A stretch of 64,000 nt of DNA from Siphonodentalium dalli (taxonomy: Eukaryota; Mollusca; Scaphopoda; Gadilida; Siphonodentaliidae), in contig CP136068.1 of NCBI GenBank assembly GCA_032622095.1, positions 157,197,151 to 157,261,150 of the forward strand, in the 5' to 3' direction. The notes under the pieces were generated by a model, which was not told where the DNA came from, ran no database searches, and saw only the letters and a list, made by a program, of their open reading frames with translations. This document shows, piece by piece, positions 55,936 through 64,000 of this stretch (within the stretch, counting starts at the first letter, position 1; each line of letters opens with the position of its first letter). Made by a program: the position numbers and the translations under genes.

Positions 55936-57775
55936 TGTAGATCATATCATGAGCACTCTGGCTATGCCTGTAGAGATCTTATTCCAACAGTTCAAAATCT
56001 GTGAACTTTTTAATGTTCTGACCTGTTCTGATGATTAACTTTATGACATTGAAAAAAAACAACACAGGGAATATATTTGTTTGTTAATACTTGTTCCCTG
56101 ATAATCTGTTTCACAGTTGGGGATGGTCCCAGATCGAGATTGCATGATTTTTGTAACTTTTGTGAGCCGATATCACAATAAATATTGAATTAACATGTTG
56201 AGTGCCGGAAATCAATTAGTAATCTCGCCAGTTTGCCAAATCGTGGCAAGATAGATACCTCTAGTAGACCATAATTTGGCTTCAATGAAGCAAGAATTGG
56301 ATGACGTCGTGACTTTAGATGACAGAAACGACTATTGATAGTACTACGAGATAACTCATAGCCGGCAATGGCGGAAGGAATTTGGGTATTCCCACCACCA
56401 GTGCCAACTACGAGGTATCTCGTAGACACAATTGTACACGTTTGAGCAACAAATATGAAGTAGAATGTGACCCAAACAAGTTATTTTGGTGGTATGCATA
56501 TTTATTGAGGTGTGTGTGTCCTTGTGGTGGTTATAGCTCGTTATATCGTTATATTATGGCTGATGCACGCTGGAGCAAATTATACTTATATGAGCATGCA
56601 TGGCTACAGACATTGAATCCGACGTGGACTCGGGTGAACTTGTTTCCTGTGAGGATGAGTTTATTTCGTCCATGCAGTAATGACTACGAGCATGCATCTT
56701 TACGAGCATGCATCTTCTATTGTTTTAGGCATTGTAAGTTATCTCCCATTTAGCCTGATTTAGGACTATGCTAGGGTTCCAAAGTACAGCCCAAATTAAT
56801 AGTGTAGGAAGAATTGTCAGCACAAAATTAAAGTAACCATGCAACAGTAGCCAAATAGATCCATGTACATTCAGGAGTGTGCTACATGTAACGATTCCAT
56901 ATAATCTATCCGTCTGGGAATAGGTTTTACCCTAATTAACCTCCATGCTACACAAAACCATTTATCCATAGGCCTACATACATGTGGAACAGTTCGATGG
57001 ACTGTATGATGTCCAAAGTGCGGTAATTGTTACGCTTTCCATTGCCCAACACGTTCGGAAGAGGGTACTGTGTACAATGTAGCTTTGGTGAATAATTGTT
57101 CCGCTTTACTTGAATTATAAATAATAAAATACCTAGACCCCAAATGGAGCCGCACAGTGTATTCCAAAAAACAACTGCTGTGTTCCCTAATAATGACATA
57201 ATGGTAGCATCAATGAGCTTATATGATTGAGAGGGAACAGATTTGGCAGTCATGTGTGACGTGTGTGGGTGGTTGTGCGAAGTTTCAATGTGTTGAAACA
57301 CAACGATGTAACCATTCCTCGAAACTGCCTTCGCATGTTTGTACATGTGAATATCCACGTGCACATTATCAGTCTATTGAATACCAAAAAACCAGTCCAA
57401 TTGCCCACACACGACTGCCTCTGGTGGTCACTAAGTGAGACAGTGTCAGCTGTATTCACTCACAACTGGACCATTTTGAGTAGAATATATGTGTTGATGG
57501 TGCTCACTTCTGTTGAACAATGCAAGGAGAGCCACACTATTTATTTGATAAAATCACTGTTCTGATGTCCCCGAGGCGGGTTTTCGTGGCGTATCGACCT
57601 ATTCCACTGCTTCCGTTTGTCAGTTACACGACATGGAAACCACTACGAGATAACTCGTAGTGGCAACCTGCGAAGGTTGCGTACTACGAGATAACTCGTA
57701 GTGGCACTCAACGTGTTAATAACCCAGGAGAAATTCCACGATTGTTAGATGCAAATCAAAAGGGGGAGGGGTGTC
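55936..57775. mobile_element. family I copy split by a 1.5-kb TTAA element
   Basis: TAGATCATATCATGAGCACT, CTTATTCCAACAGTTCAAAA and GAACTTTTTAATGTTCTGAC up to 56190; AACCCAGGAGAAATTCCACG from 57721. Intact I text reads ATTGAATTA-CCTAGGAGAAATTCC at the same place. Confidence 0.8.
56190..57719. mobile_element. family J, 1522-bp TTAA element
   Basis: TTAA at 56190-56193 and 57716-57719; ends CATGTTGAGTGCC and GGCACTCAACGTG. Palindromes ACGAGATAACTCGTA (56340-56425 changed copies; two near the right end) repeat inside. A plus frame at 56600-56680 starts MATDIESDVDSGELVSCEDE, acidic like N-termini of piggyBac transposases, but stops after 26 codons. A Cys-containing frame near 57240 is too short to judge. 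No DDE domain recognised, so I call it non-autonomous or badly decayed. Confidence 0.75.
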
Positions 57776-58056
57776 ACATCCCAGTGATAATATGTACACT
57801 GCATGGACTAAGAGTGCCCCACCTGGTGTAGGCATGGGAGATGAAGGTCTGGTCGCGATACGTAACCCAATATAGGGTTCGAAATACGAATATGTACCCA
57901 GTATGTAGATACATGTATCTAGGTAGGGACATAAATTTCCTTACATTTTGAAAATCAAATTTCAGTTTAAATATTATCTAAACCTCACAGTGCAATCAAA
58001 TTGTCATCAGCTGTCAAAGTAATAGTTGATAAAAACCAGTCATGAAACCATGTGCA
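57776..58056. other. no feature recognised
   Basis: Unique sequence. Confidence 0.4.
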
Positions 58057-58421
58057 CACTGAGGCAGGGACCAGCCTAGGGGGCGACGTGGGCGAAATAG
58101 TCGCCCTGTGTGGCCGCAAGTCTCCCTGAAATGACGTCAGGGAGAAGTGGATGTCTCCCTAAAAAAAAAAAAAGCTCCCTGAAGAATTGGTGACTGGATG
58201 ATCTACTGCTCAGCTTCCAGTTTATCCTCACCCATGTAGAAAATCTATTGTGGACAATAATAACAGCTAAAACAATCAGTTCTAATGAATAGTTACTAGC
58301 GACAAATAGTCGCACTAACGCTCCACTTCTCCCTGGTAAGCCCTCACTTCTCCTTATTTTTCCAAGAGGGAGAAGTCACTTCTCCCTATATTTTGACCCT
58401 AGGCTGGTCCCTGCACTGAGG
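58057..58421. mobile_element. 349-bp hAT-like element with 8-bp duplication
   Basis: CACTGAGG at 58057-58064 and 58414-58421; ends CAGGGACCAGCCTAGGG and CCCTAGGCTGGTCCCTG (58065-58413). Subterminal AGTCTCCCT/TCTCCCTGA repeats. The 79-codon minus frame has no recognised domain. Confidence 0.95.
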
Positions 58422-58730
58422 TGCCAAATAATAGTCCAAATTTCCAAACATCACTTTTGTTTGGTAAAAAGATTGAAATTGTCATAATCACCATTATAAT
58501 TATAGATTTCAAACATACATTTCACTCATCACTAGCCATCACTATTATAAGGCACCTAAGAGTACACAATATTTACACTCGCGCAAGCATTCGCTGTCTG
58601 GAACATGAATGCAGGACATTGGTTGGTTGAAATTACTTCACATGACGTCGCAAGCTGAACCCAACTTGCATCCATTTTTGTGCAGATGCAACTTGCATCA
58701 AGTCACGAGAATAACGTTGGAAATTGGCAC
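58422..58730. other. no gene; small hairpin
   Basis: CCAACTTGCATCC / TGCAACTTGCATCAAG near 58650-58700 echoes the hairpin at 59188. Nothing else. Confidence 0.45.
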
Positions 58731-59112
58731 TTAACCCTTTACCCAACAGAAGGGCCCTGTCCCAATAGGTCGAAAATAGGTCGCCTCGCATATATAAGAG
58801 AATGCATTGGCTTAACACATTAAAAATTATAAAATTGTTAAAGAATGTAAGAAAAAATGGTAAAAAGTTTTTAAAAAAGATGTTTTTTAGGCCAATGCAT
58901 TCTCTTATATATGCGAGGCGACCTATGGTCGACTCGCATATATAAGAGAATGCATTGGCACAGGGCATAACTGTAACTATCACAATGTGGTCAAGGAGCC
59001 GGTTCCAATGATATCCATATATGTATGGTTCTATTGAGACAGACTGAATATATTTTAGGCTGTTGAAGCTTTATTTGGCCGGTTTTGGCCGGTTTGTTGG
59101 GTAAAGGGTTAA
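58731..59112 (-). mobile_element. family B TTAA element, reverse, first hairpin damaged
   Basis: TTAA at both ends. The first hairpin lost one arm (CCCAATAGGTCGAAAATAGG); the second is perfect; the unique arm is complete. Confidence 0.92.
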
Positions 59113-59171
59113 TGCTCTTCTAACTTCTGACTCAGTTATGTGTAAACATTAAGTAATTGATTTTGATTTTG

Positions 59172-59279
59172 TTGCGTTCGATTAATTCCATAGAGTATGG
59201 ATGCAAGTTGGTCTGACATTTTTATGTATGGAATGTGAAAATGTCAAACCAACTTGCATCCATACTCTATGGAACGCAA
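59172..59279. repeat. long near-perfect hairpin
   Basis: CCATAGAGTATGGATGCAAG continuing TTGGT-TGACATTTT pairs with its inverse up to 59272. Outer TTGCGTTC and GAACGCAA also pair after an 8-bp bulge. Single copy. Confidence 0.9.
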
Positions 59280-59370
59280 GCAAATCAACATCCATTTCTT
59301 AACTAGAATTTGCAAATGATCGCAGTTCAAACAGCATTTGAGCCTATCAGGATACACAATATTATGCAGG

Positions 59371-59572
59371 TACAGTAATGCTCTAAGTAATAGACTCCTT
59401 AACCACAGCAGAATTATGGGTAACATTTCAGGATTTAGTCGGAAATATGGCTTGTTGCCATTCATCGGAAAGCTCTCCCCGAGAGTGCAACAAGCCATAT
59501 TTCAGACAATCCTGAAAAGTTACCCATAATTCTGCTGTTGTTAAGGGGTCGATTACTTAGGGCATTACTGTA
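59371..59572. mobile_element. family A foldback element
   Basis: TACAGTAATGCTCTAAGTAA left, GGGCATTACTGTA right; part of the right centre deleted. Confidence 0.92.
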
Positions 59573-60058
59573 TCTCTGCTCTCGCCCACAAGCAATAATA
59601 CCGCAGCTTAACTTCCTTGAGTTACACTGAAAAATGCATGAATCTTTTGCTGAGGTTGATTGTTCTGAAGATATTTAATTCTCTCGGTCAACAATTAAAA
59701 CACAAATAAATGACATGCACTAGAGTGTTATGAGAGAGATGCGTGATGTGCTTAATAACCCTTGCTTAATAACCCTAACTAGAATAGAAAGCAGAGTAAA
59801 TAATTTAAATACGCACTCATCCTCCCCTCATATATCATGGAACTTAAATGCCTGACTAACCATCCACATAACAACGTCAAAGGAGGCAGAAATCAGATGC
59901 AGGTAGGTACACCCAAACTCATCACCTGGAAGCCGTTAGCAAAATATATCAACACAGTAACACTAAATGAGGGGTCGATACCCCCACCCCCTCCACCTTT
60001 TTTATAGTATGCGGGACTCGGGTGATTTTGATGTGGTATGCAGGATTCATACCCCTCT
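59573..60058. other. no feature recognised
   Basis: ATAACCCTTGCTTAATAACC is a local duplication; no other signal. Confidence 0.4.
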
Positions 60059-60385
60059 GTTAGCCCTTTCATGAAGGGAGCTGCGCTGGTGCAACATTAA
60101 AGATCCTCCGTCAAGTGTATTCCGCCTCTCGTTCTATCCTTCCGCGACAGCACTCGTGCCGTATCGACAAACCCATTTACACATCTTGTCATTCTGTGTA
60201 TATATGCGAGCATCGCATATGTAAGAGAATGCAATGGCTTGCAAGGAAGGTGAATATTCTTAGGCCATTGTATTCTCTTATATATTTGAGGTTCCCTATG
60301 GGAGACTCGCCAATATAAGAGAATTATAATGCATTGGCACAGGGTTGTCTCAAAATTTCAGGAAGCTCTAGTCATGGAAGAGTTA
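60059..60385. mobile_element. family C element, left TTAG
   Basis: TTAG-CCCTTTCATGAAGGGAGC left; hairpin 1 broken by a ~90-bp foreign piece; hairpin 2 diverged; GAGTTAA right. Confidence 0.8.
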
Positions 60386-60402
60386 ACTGGTACTCAACAT
60401 GC

Positions 60403-60710
60403 CTGAGTTTAGTGTGCCTGTCATTTGCAGAATGAGGTCCCCAGAGGGTGAATTCAGTGATGCTTTCCTCATAGTGGGCTAGCATCACCAAATTCACCCT
60501 AGAGCTGTGGACCTCATTCTGCTTAGGCCTCATCTGCTATGGGATACATAGACTCATATTGAAGTTCCCAAATGGTGAATATTGCGATGTACACCCATTG
60601 GGAACCTCGATTATGCAATGTGTCATCTGCCAATTTGGGGATACATGTATAGAGAAATTATGAGGTCCCCAGAGGGTGAATTTAGTGATGCTAGCCTGCT
60701 ACAGGCCTTA
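60403..60710. mobile_element. family G element, right end lost
   Basis: CTGAGTTTAGTGTGCCTGTC and the first palindrome, GCTTAGGCCTCATCTGCTAT, then GAGGTCCCCAGAGGGTGAAT and truncation. Confidence 0.82.
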
Positions 60711-60798
60711 AGATTCAACGAGAATCACTGAAATTATATGAAAATTTTTAAATAACCATAACTTGTGTTCTATAATTTCTTAACTGGTGAATGCATGA

Positions 60799-61198
60799 TT
60801 AACCCTTTACCCAACAGAACGGCCCTGTGCCAATGCATTCTCTTATATATGCGAGTCGACCATAGGTCGCCTCGCATATATAAGAGAATGCATTGGCTTA
60901 ACACATTAAAAATTATAAAATTGTTAAAGAATGTAAGAAAAAATGGTAAAAAGTGTTAAAAAAAGATTTTTTTTAGGCCAATGCATTCTCTTATATATGC
61001 GAGGCGACCTATGGTCGACTCGCATATATAAGAGAATGCATTGGCACAGGGCATAACTGTAACCATCACAATGTGGTCAATGAGCCGGTTCCAATGATAT
61101 CCATATTTGTATGGTTTTATTGAGACAGACCCAAGATAATTTAGGCTGTTGAAGCTTTATTTGGCCGGTTTTGGCCGGTTTGTTGGGTAAAGGGTTAA
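60799..61198 (-). mobile_element. family B TTAA element, complete, reverse
   Basis: TTAA at both ends; both hairpins perfect. Its right TTAA also starts the D element. Confidence 0.93.
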
Positions 61199-61650
61199 AG
61201 GTACTCAATCCAATCAGACAGTCCCTATATCACCAACATATAACAACAACAACATTTCTTCACAATACGCTTTAGTTATCAGAATCGATTATTTGCAACA
61301 AAATAATGCTAACCACTGTCAACTATGGTATCATATTTCCCAAAACATGTTATTTATCAACATTTTTGTTCAATGAAATATGGCCGTATTATCACTTGAG
61401 TACGGAGTATAAAAAAATTTGGCCGTAGTATCACTTGATATTGGAATTATCCATCTTCATCCACCAATTTGTCTGAGACAGTCCGTTTGACGACGTTTTT
61501 CTGGGCCACAAATAATTACACATCTCGATAAATAACGAACTTCAAAAATCGGTATCTGATCACTCTTGAGCTGTGATCTTAATCAAATATTTTTTACCCC
61601 GAAGCCAAAGAAATAGTAATTTGGGAGCGTTAATTCGGATGATGCATCAA
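61195..61650. mobile_element. family D element, right end diverged
   Basis: TTAA-AGGTACTCAATCCAATCAG left; TATGGCCGTATTATCACTTG, CCGAAGCCAAAGAAATAGTA right; the final GAGTACCT-TTAA is missing. Confidence 0.75.
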
Positions 61651-61779
61651 TAACATTCATGGCAATTCATGTGCTTTCCAAACCTGAACGTGATGGGGGG
61701 GGGGGGGGGGACGTTCACACTTTGATATGAAATGGCCGTTAGTTGGAATGGTGGTGGGGGAGAAATTAAATGCTGTAAA

Positions 61780-62040
61780 GGAACCCTGGTTATATTCCTG
61801 GACTGCGGATACACTGTAGCTACAGTAGCTAACTGCTGACTGGTAAAGAAACCCTGGTTATATTCCTGTACTGCGGATACACTGTAGCTATATAACTGCT
61901 GACTGGTAAAGAAACCCTGGTTATATTCCTGGACTGCGGATACACTGTAGCTACATGTAGCTAACTGCTGACTGGTAAAGAAACCCTGGTTATATTCCTG
62001 GACTGCGGATACACTGTAGCTATATAACTGCTGACTGTTA
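61780..62040. repeat. 63-69-bp tandem repeat, about 4 units
   Basis: AACCCTGGTTATATTCCTGG, GCGGATACACTGTAGCTA and CTGCTGACTGGTAAAG. The 138-codon minus frame only reads this repeat (YSVSAVQEYNQGFFTSQQL). Confidence 0.93.
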
Positions 62041-62095
62041 TTATTTTGGAAGTTACGTTTCATACCAGTTGATTATTACATTGTTTTAACCCTTT

Positions 62096-62323
62096 GAGTG
62101 CCAGGGGCCGATCTCATCGGCCCTAAACCTACAAAATAAGTCTGTTAAAGAATATAAGAATAAATTATTAAAATTGTAAAAAAAAAAAAAAAAAAAAAAA
62201 ATTGTTAGGCCAATGCATTCTCTTATATATGCGACCTATGGTCGACTCGCATATATAAGAGAATGCATTGGCACAGGGTATATGGGCTGATACAAAAATC
62301 GGACCTGGCACTCAAAGGGTTAA
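62096..62323 (-). mobile_element. family E TTAA element, reverse
   Basis: TTAA at both ends; GAGTGCCAGGGGCCGATCTC left; A run; one hairpin lacking a few bases; GGACCTGGCACTCAAAGGG right. Confidence 0.92.
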
Positions 62324-62383
62324 CCACACAATCCTCAAAAAATGCAGTCTAACTGGGGGACCATCCCTGCATGATGTGTCATT

Positions 62384-62578
62384 TACAGTAATAACCTAAA
62401 TAATCAACTCCTTAATCCACAGCAGAATTATGGGTAATTTTTCAGGATTTAGTCTGAAATAAGGCTTGTTGCTTTCGATAACCGAGAGCTTTCCGATGAA
62501 TGGCATCAAGCCATATTTCCGACTAAATTACCTATTACTGCTGTGGTTAAGGAGTCGATTATTTATGGCATTACTGTA
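62384..62578. mobile_element. family A element, diverged
   Basis: TACAGTAATAACCTAAATAA left, TGGCATTACTGTA right; several deletions in the right arm. Confidence 0.88.
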
Positions 62579-62805
62579 AATGTAGGGCAGTCCAGTATCT
62601 TTCCAATTTATTGATTATTTCGAAGGTCAAGTTTCCACCTCCATAATGACAATGGAGTGGTATATTAGCCCGTTGTCTGAAGCAATAAACTACATTATAT
62701 TGCTGGAGAAACAAAAAGTTCTCAAATAAGTCCAAAAAAAAAGTCAATTTGGTACCGAAAATTACCTCATAACTCACAGAAGACTCGTGTGCGTGCGATA
62801 TAGAG
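62579..62805. other. no feature recognised
   Basis: Unique sequence. Confidence 0.4.
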
Positions 62806-63068
62806 AAGCCTTGAAATAGTGTGTCTGTCATTTGCAGAATGAGGTCCCCAGAGGGTGAATTTAGTGATGCTACCCTGCATAGCGGGCTAGCATCACCAAA
62901 TTCACCCTCTGGGGACCTCATTCTGCTTACACCTCCGCAGAATGAGGTCCCCAGAGGGTGAATTTGGTGATGCTAGCCCACTATGCGGGGTAGCATCACT
63001 AAATTCACCCTCTGGGGACCTCATTCTGCAAATGACAGACACACTATTTCAAGGCTTGGATATAGAGT
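62797..63068. mobile_element. family G, compact double palindrome with flanking repeat
   Basis: AAGCCTTGAAATAGTGTGTC (62806) and inverse (to 63057). Same layout as 52203-52458. GATATAGAG flanks it on both sides, a likely 9-bp duplication apart from one extra G. Confidence 0.9.
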
Positions 63069-63529
63069 GGAAAATATTGCAGGATTTAAATTCTCATTTC
63101 ACGATACACTAGCATTATGGTCTTAGTAAGAATAAATCAGTTTGCAGCCAGCATTTTATAAAACCTATTATGTCCACAAAGCTTGGTAATCATGGCACGG
63201 AAACGCTGCAGGGGAGGGTACAACGCGTGTAAATAAATTCAAGCCAAAACTTGTCAGACAGTGAAGAAAAATTTAATTGGAATTTGCATCACCAACAAGA
63301 AATTTCAAACAATTTACATATAAATGAGGATCGTTGTGTGCTGAGGGACATCTTAAATCCAGTCTGATTAAACAGTGAGAGATGCAACCATCAGGAATGC
63401 AGGGACGTGGTGACTGTGGGGGTGGGTGATAAAAATATTCAACAGTTGGAAATATCATATCTGACACAAAAGTTAGTTGAAAATATCAACCCAGAGTTTA
63501 AATCAAGATACACAATCGGATGTAACGTC
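63069..63529. other. no feature recognised
   Basis: Unique sequence; the 64-codon minus frame has no known domain. Confidence 0.4.
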
Positions 63530-63612
63530 TATAAATAACTTTTTCTTTTGGCTCCGGGGCTAAAACAAAATATTTCATTTTAGTCAAGGAACACACCCCT
63601 CAAAGCTCACAA
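63530..63612. mobile_element. family D piece interrupted by B
   Basis: CTTTTGGCTCCGGGGCTAAA and CAAAGCTCACAA in D order; runs into TTAA of the next element. Confidence 0.65.
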
Positions 63613-64000
63613 TTAACCCTTTACCCAACAAAACGGCCAAAAACGCCCAAATAAAGCTTCAACAGCCTAAAATATCTTCGGTGTGTCTCAATAACACCAT
63701 ACAAATATGGATATCATTGGAACCGGTTCATTGACCACATTGTGATGGTTACAGTTATGCCCTGTGCCAATGCATTATCTTATATATGCGAGTCGACCAT
63801 AGGTCGCCTCGCATATATAAGAGAATGCATTGGCCTAAAAAAAATTTTAACAATTTTTATAATATTGTTCTACATTATTTGACAATTTTATCATTTTTAA
63901 TATGTGTTAAGCCATTGCATTCTCTAATATATGCGAGGCGACCTATGGTCGACTCGCATATATAAGAGAATGCATTGGCACAGGGCCGTTCTGTTGGGTA
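63613..64000 (+). mobile_element. family B TTAA element, cut by the window end
   Basis: TTAA-CCCTTTACCCAACAAAACG left, unique arm, both hairpins, up to CCGTTCTGTTGGGTA at the last base. Confidence 0.92.

Noticed and set aside
56948-57364. 138-codon minus-strand frame inside family J
   Set aside because: No transposase motif recognised; overlaps several other frames on the opposite strand.
61647-62063. 138-codon minus-strand frame with repeated YSVSAVQEYNQGFF
   Set aside because: It reads a 63-69-bp tandem repeat; unit lengths vary, so the frame would not be kept in other alleles.

Overview
The window reads as AT-rich intergenic DNA of an animal. It has no operons, no ribosome-binding-site-spaced reading frames and no intact gene. 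It is packed with short, palindromic, non-autonomous transposable elements, satellites and decayed LINEs. The RTE/CR1-like LINE ends, the hairpin-tailed repeats (near 8250, 25650, 54330) and a possible fibrinogen-related exon fit a marine invertebrate, perhaps a mollusc. The taxon is an inference; no single gene proves it.

Most of the sequence belongs to recurring families, lettered here. A: a ~215-bp foldback element with CAGTAATGCYCTAA ends and a TA duplication (Tc1/mariner-like). B, C, D, E, F, J, N and a 488-bp element at 30954: all flanked by TTAA, most with ends starting CCC (piggyBac-like). G: palindromes built on GAATGAGGTCCCCAGAGGG. H, O, Q, R, V: dispersed repeats without clear ends. 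I: a long-inverted-repeat element with an 11-bp target duplication (Mutator-like). There are also four hAT-like elements with defined ends (three with perfect 8-bp duplications, one 7-bp) and two Helitron copies with the CTAG 3' end.

Layout: 1-9.3 kb has E, G, C, A, B copies, an antisense LINE 3' end, a 23-bp minisatellite and a tailed repeat. 9.3-14.2 kb has A, O, B and G copies and a 16-bp array. 14.3-20.8 kb is a 110-bp satellite interrupted by a 5'-truncated LINE (itself holding an A element), a ~2-kb insertion and a hAT-like element. 20.9-38.4 kb is a dense mosaic of A-G with Helitrons and small tandem repeats. 38.9-40.6 kb is a second satellite (145-213-bp units). 41-50 kb has F, E, H, I, N copies, a segmental duplication and the fibrinogen-like fragment. 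50-64 kb has D-B-D arrays, a hAT inside E, a 1.5-kb TTAA element inside I, and more A, B, C, G copies.

The parts interact by nesting. The most unusual structure is a ~70-bp hairpin cassette (27-bp perfect stem, small inner hairpin, ATA loop) carried inward by B, C and E, whose outer ends differ. B and C inner stems differ by paired changes that keep pairing. TTAA elements also sit end to end, sharing one TTAA, as D-B-C, D-B-D, B-C and B-D strings. Several insertions have an empty-site copy inside the window, which fixes their ends without any database.
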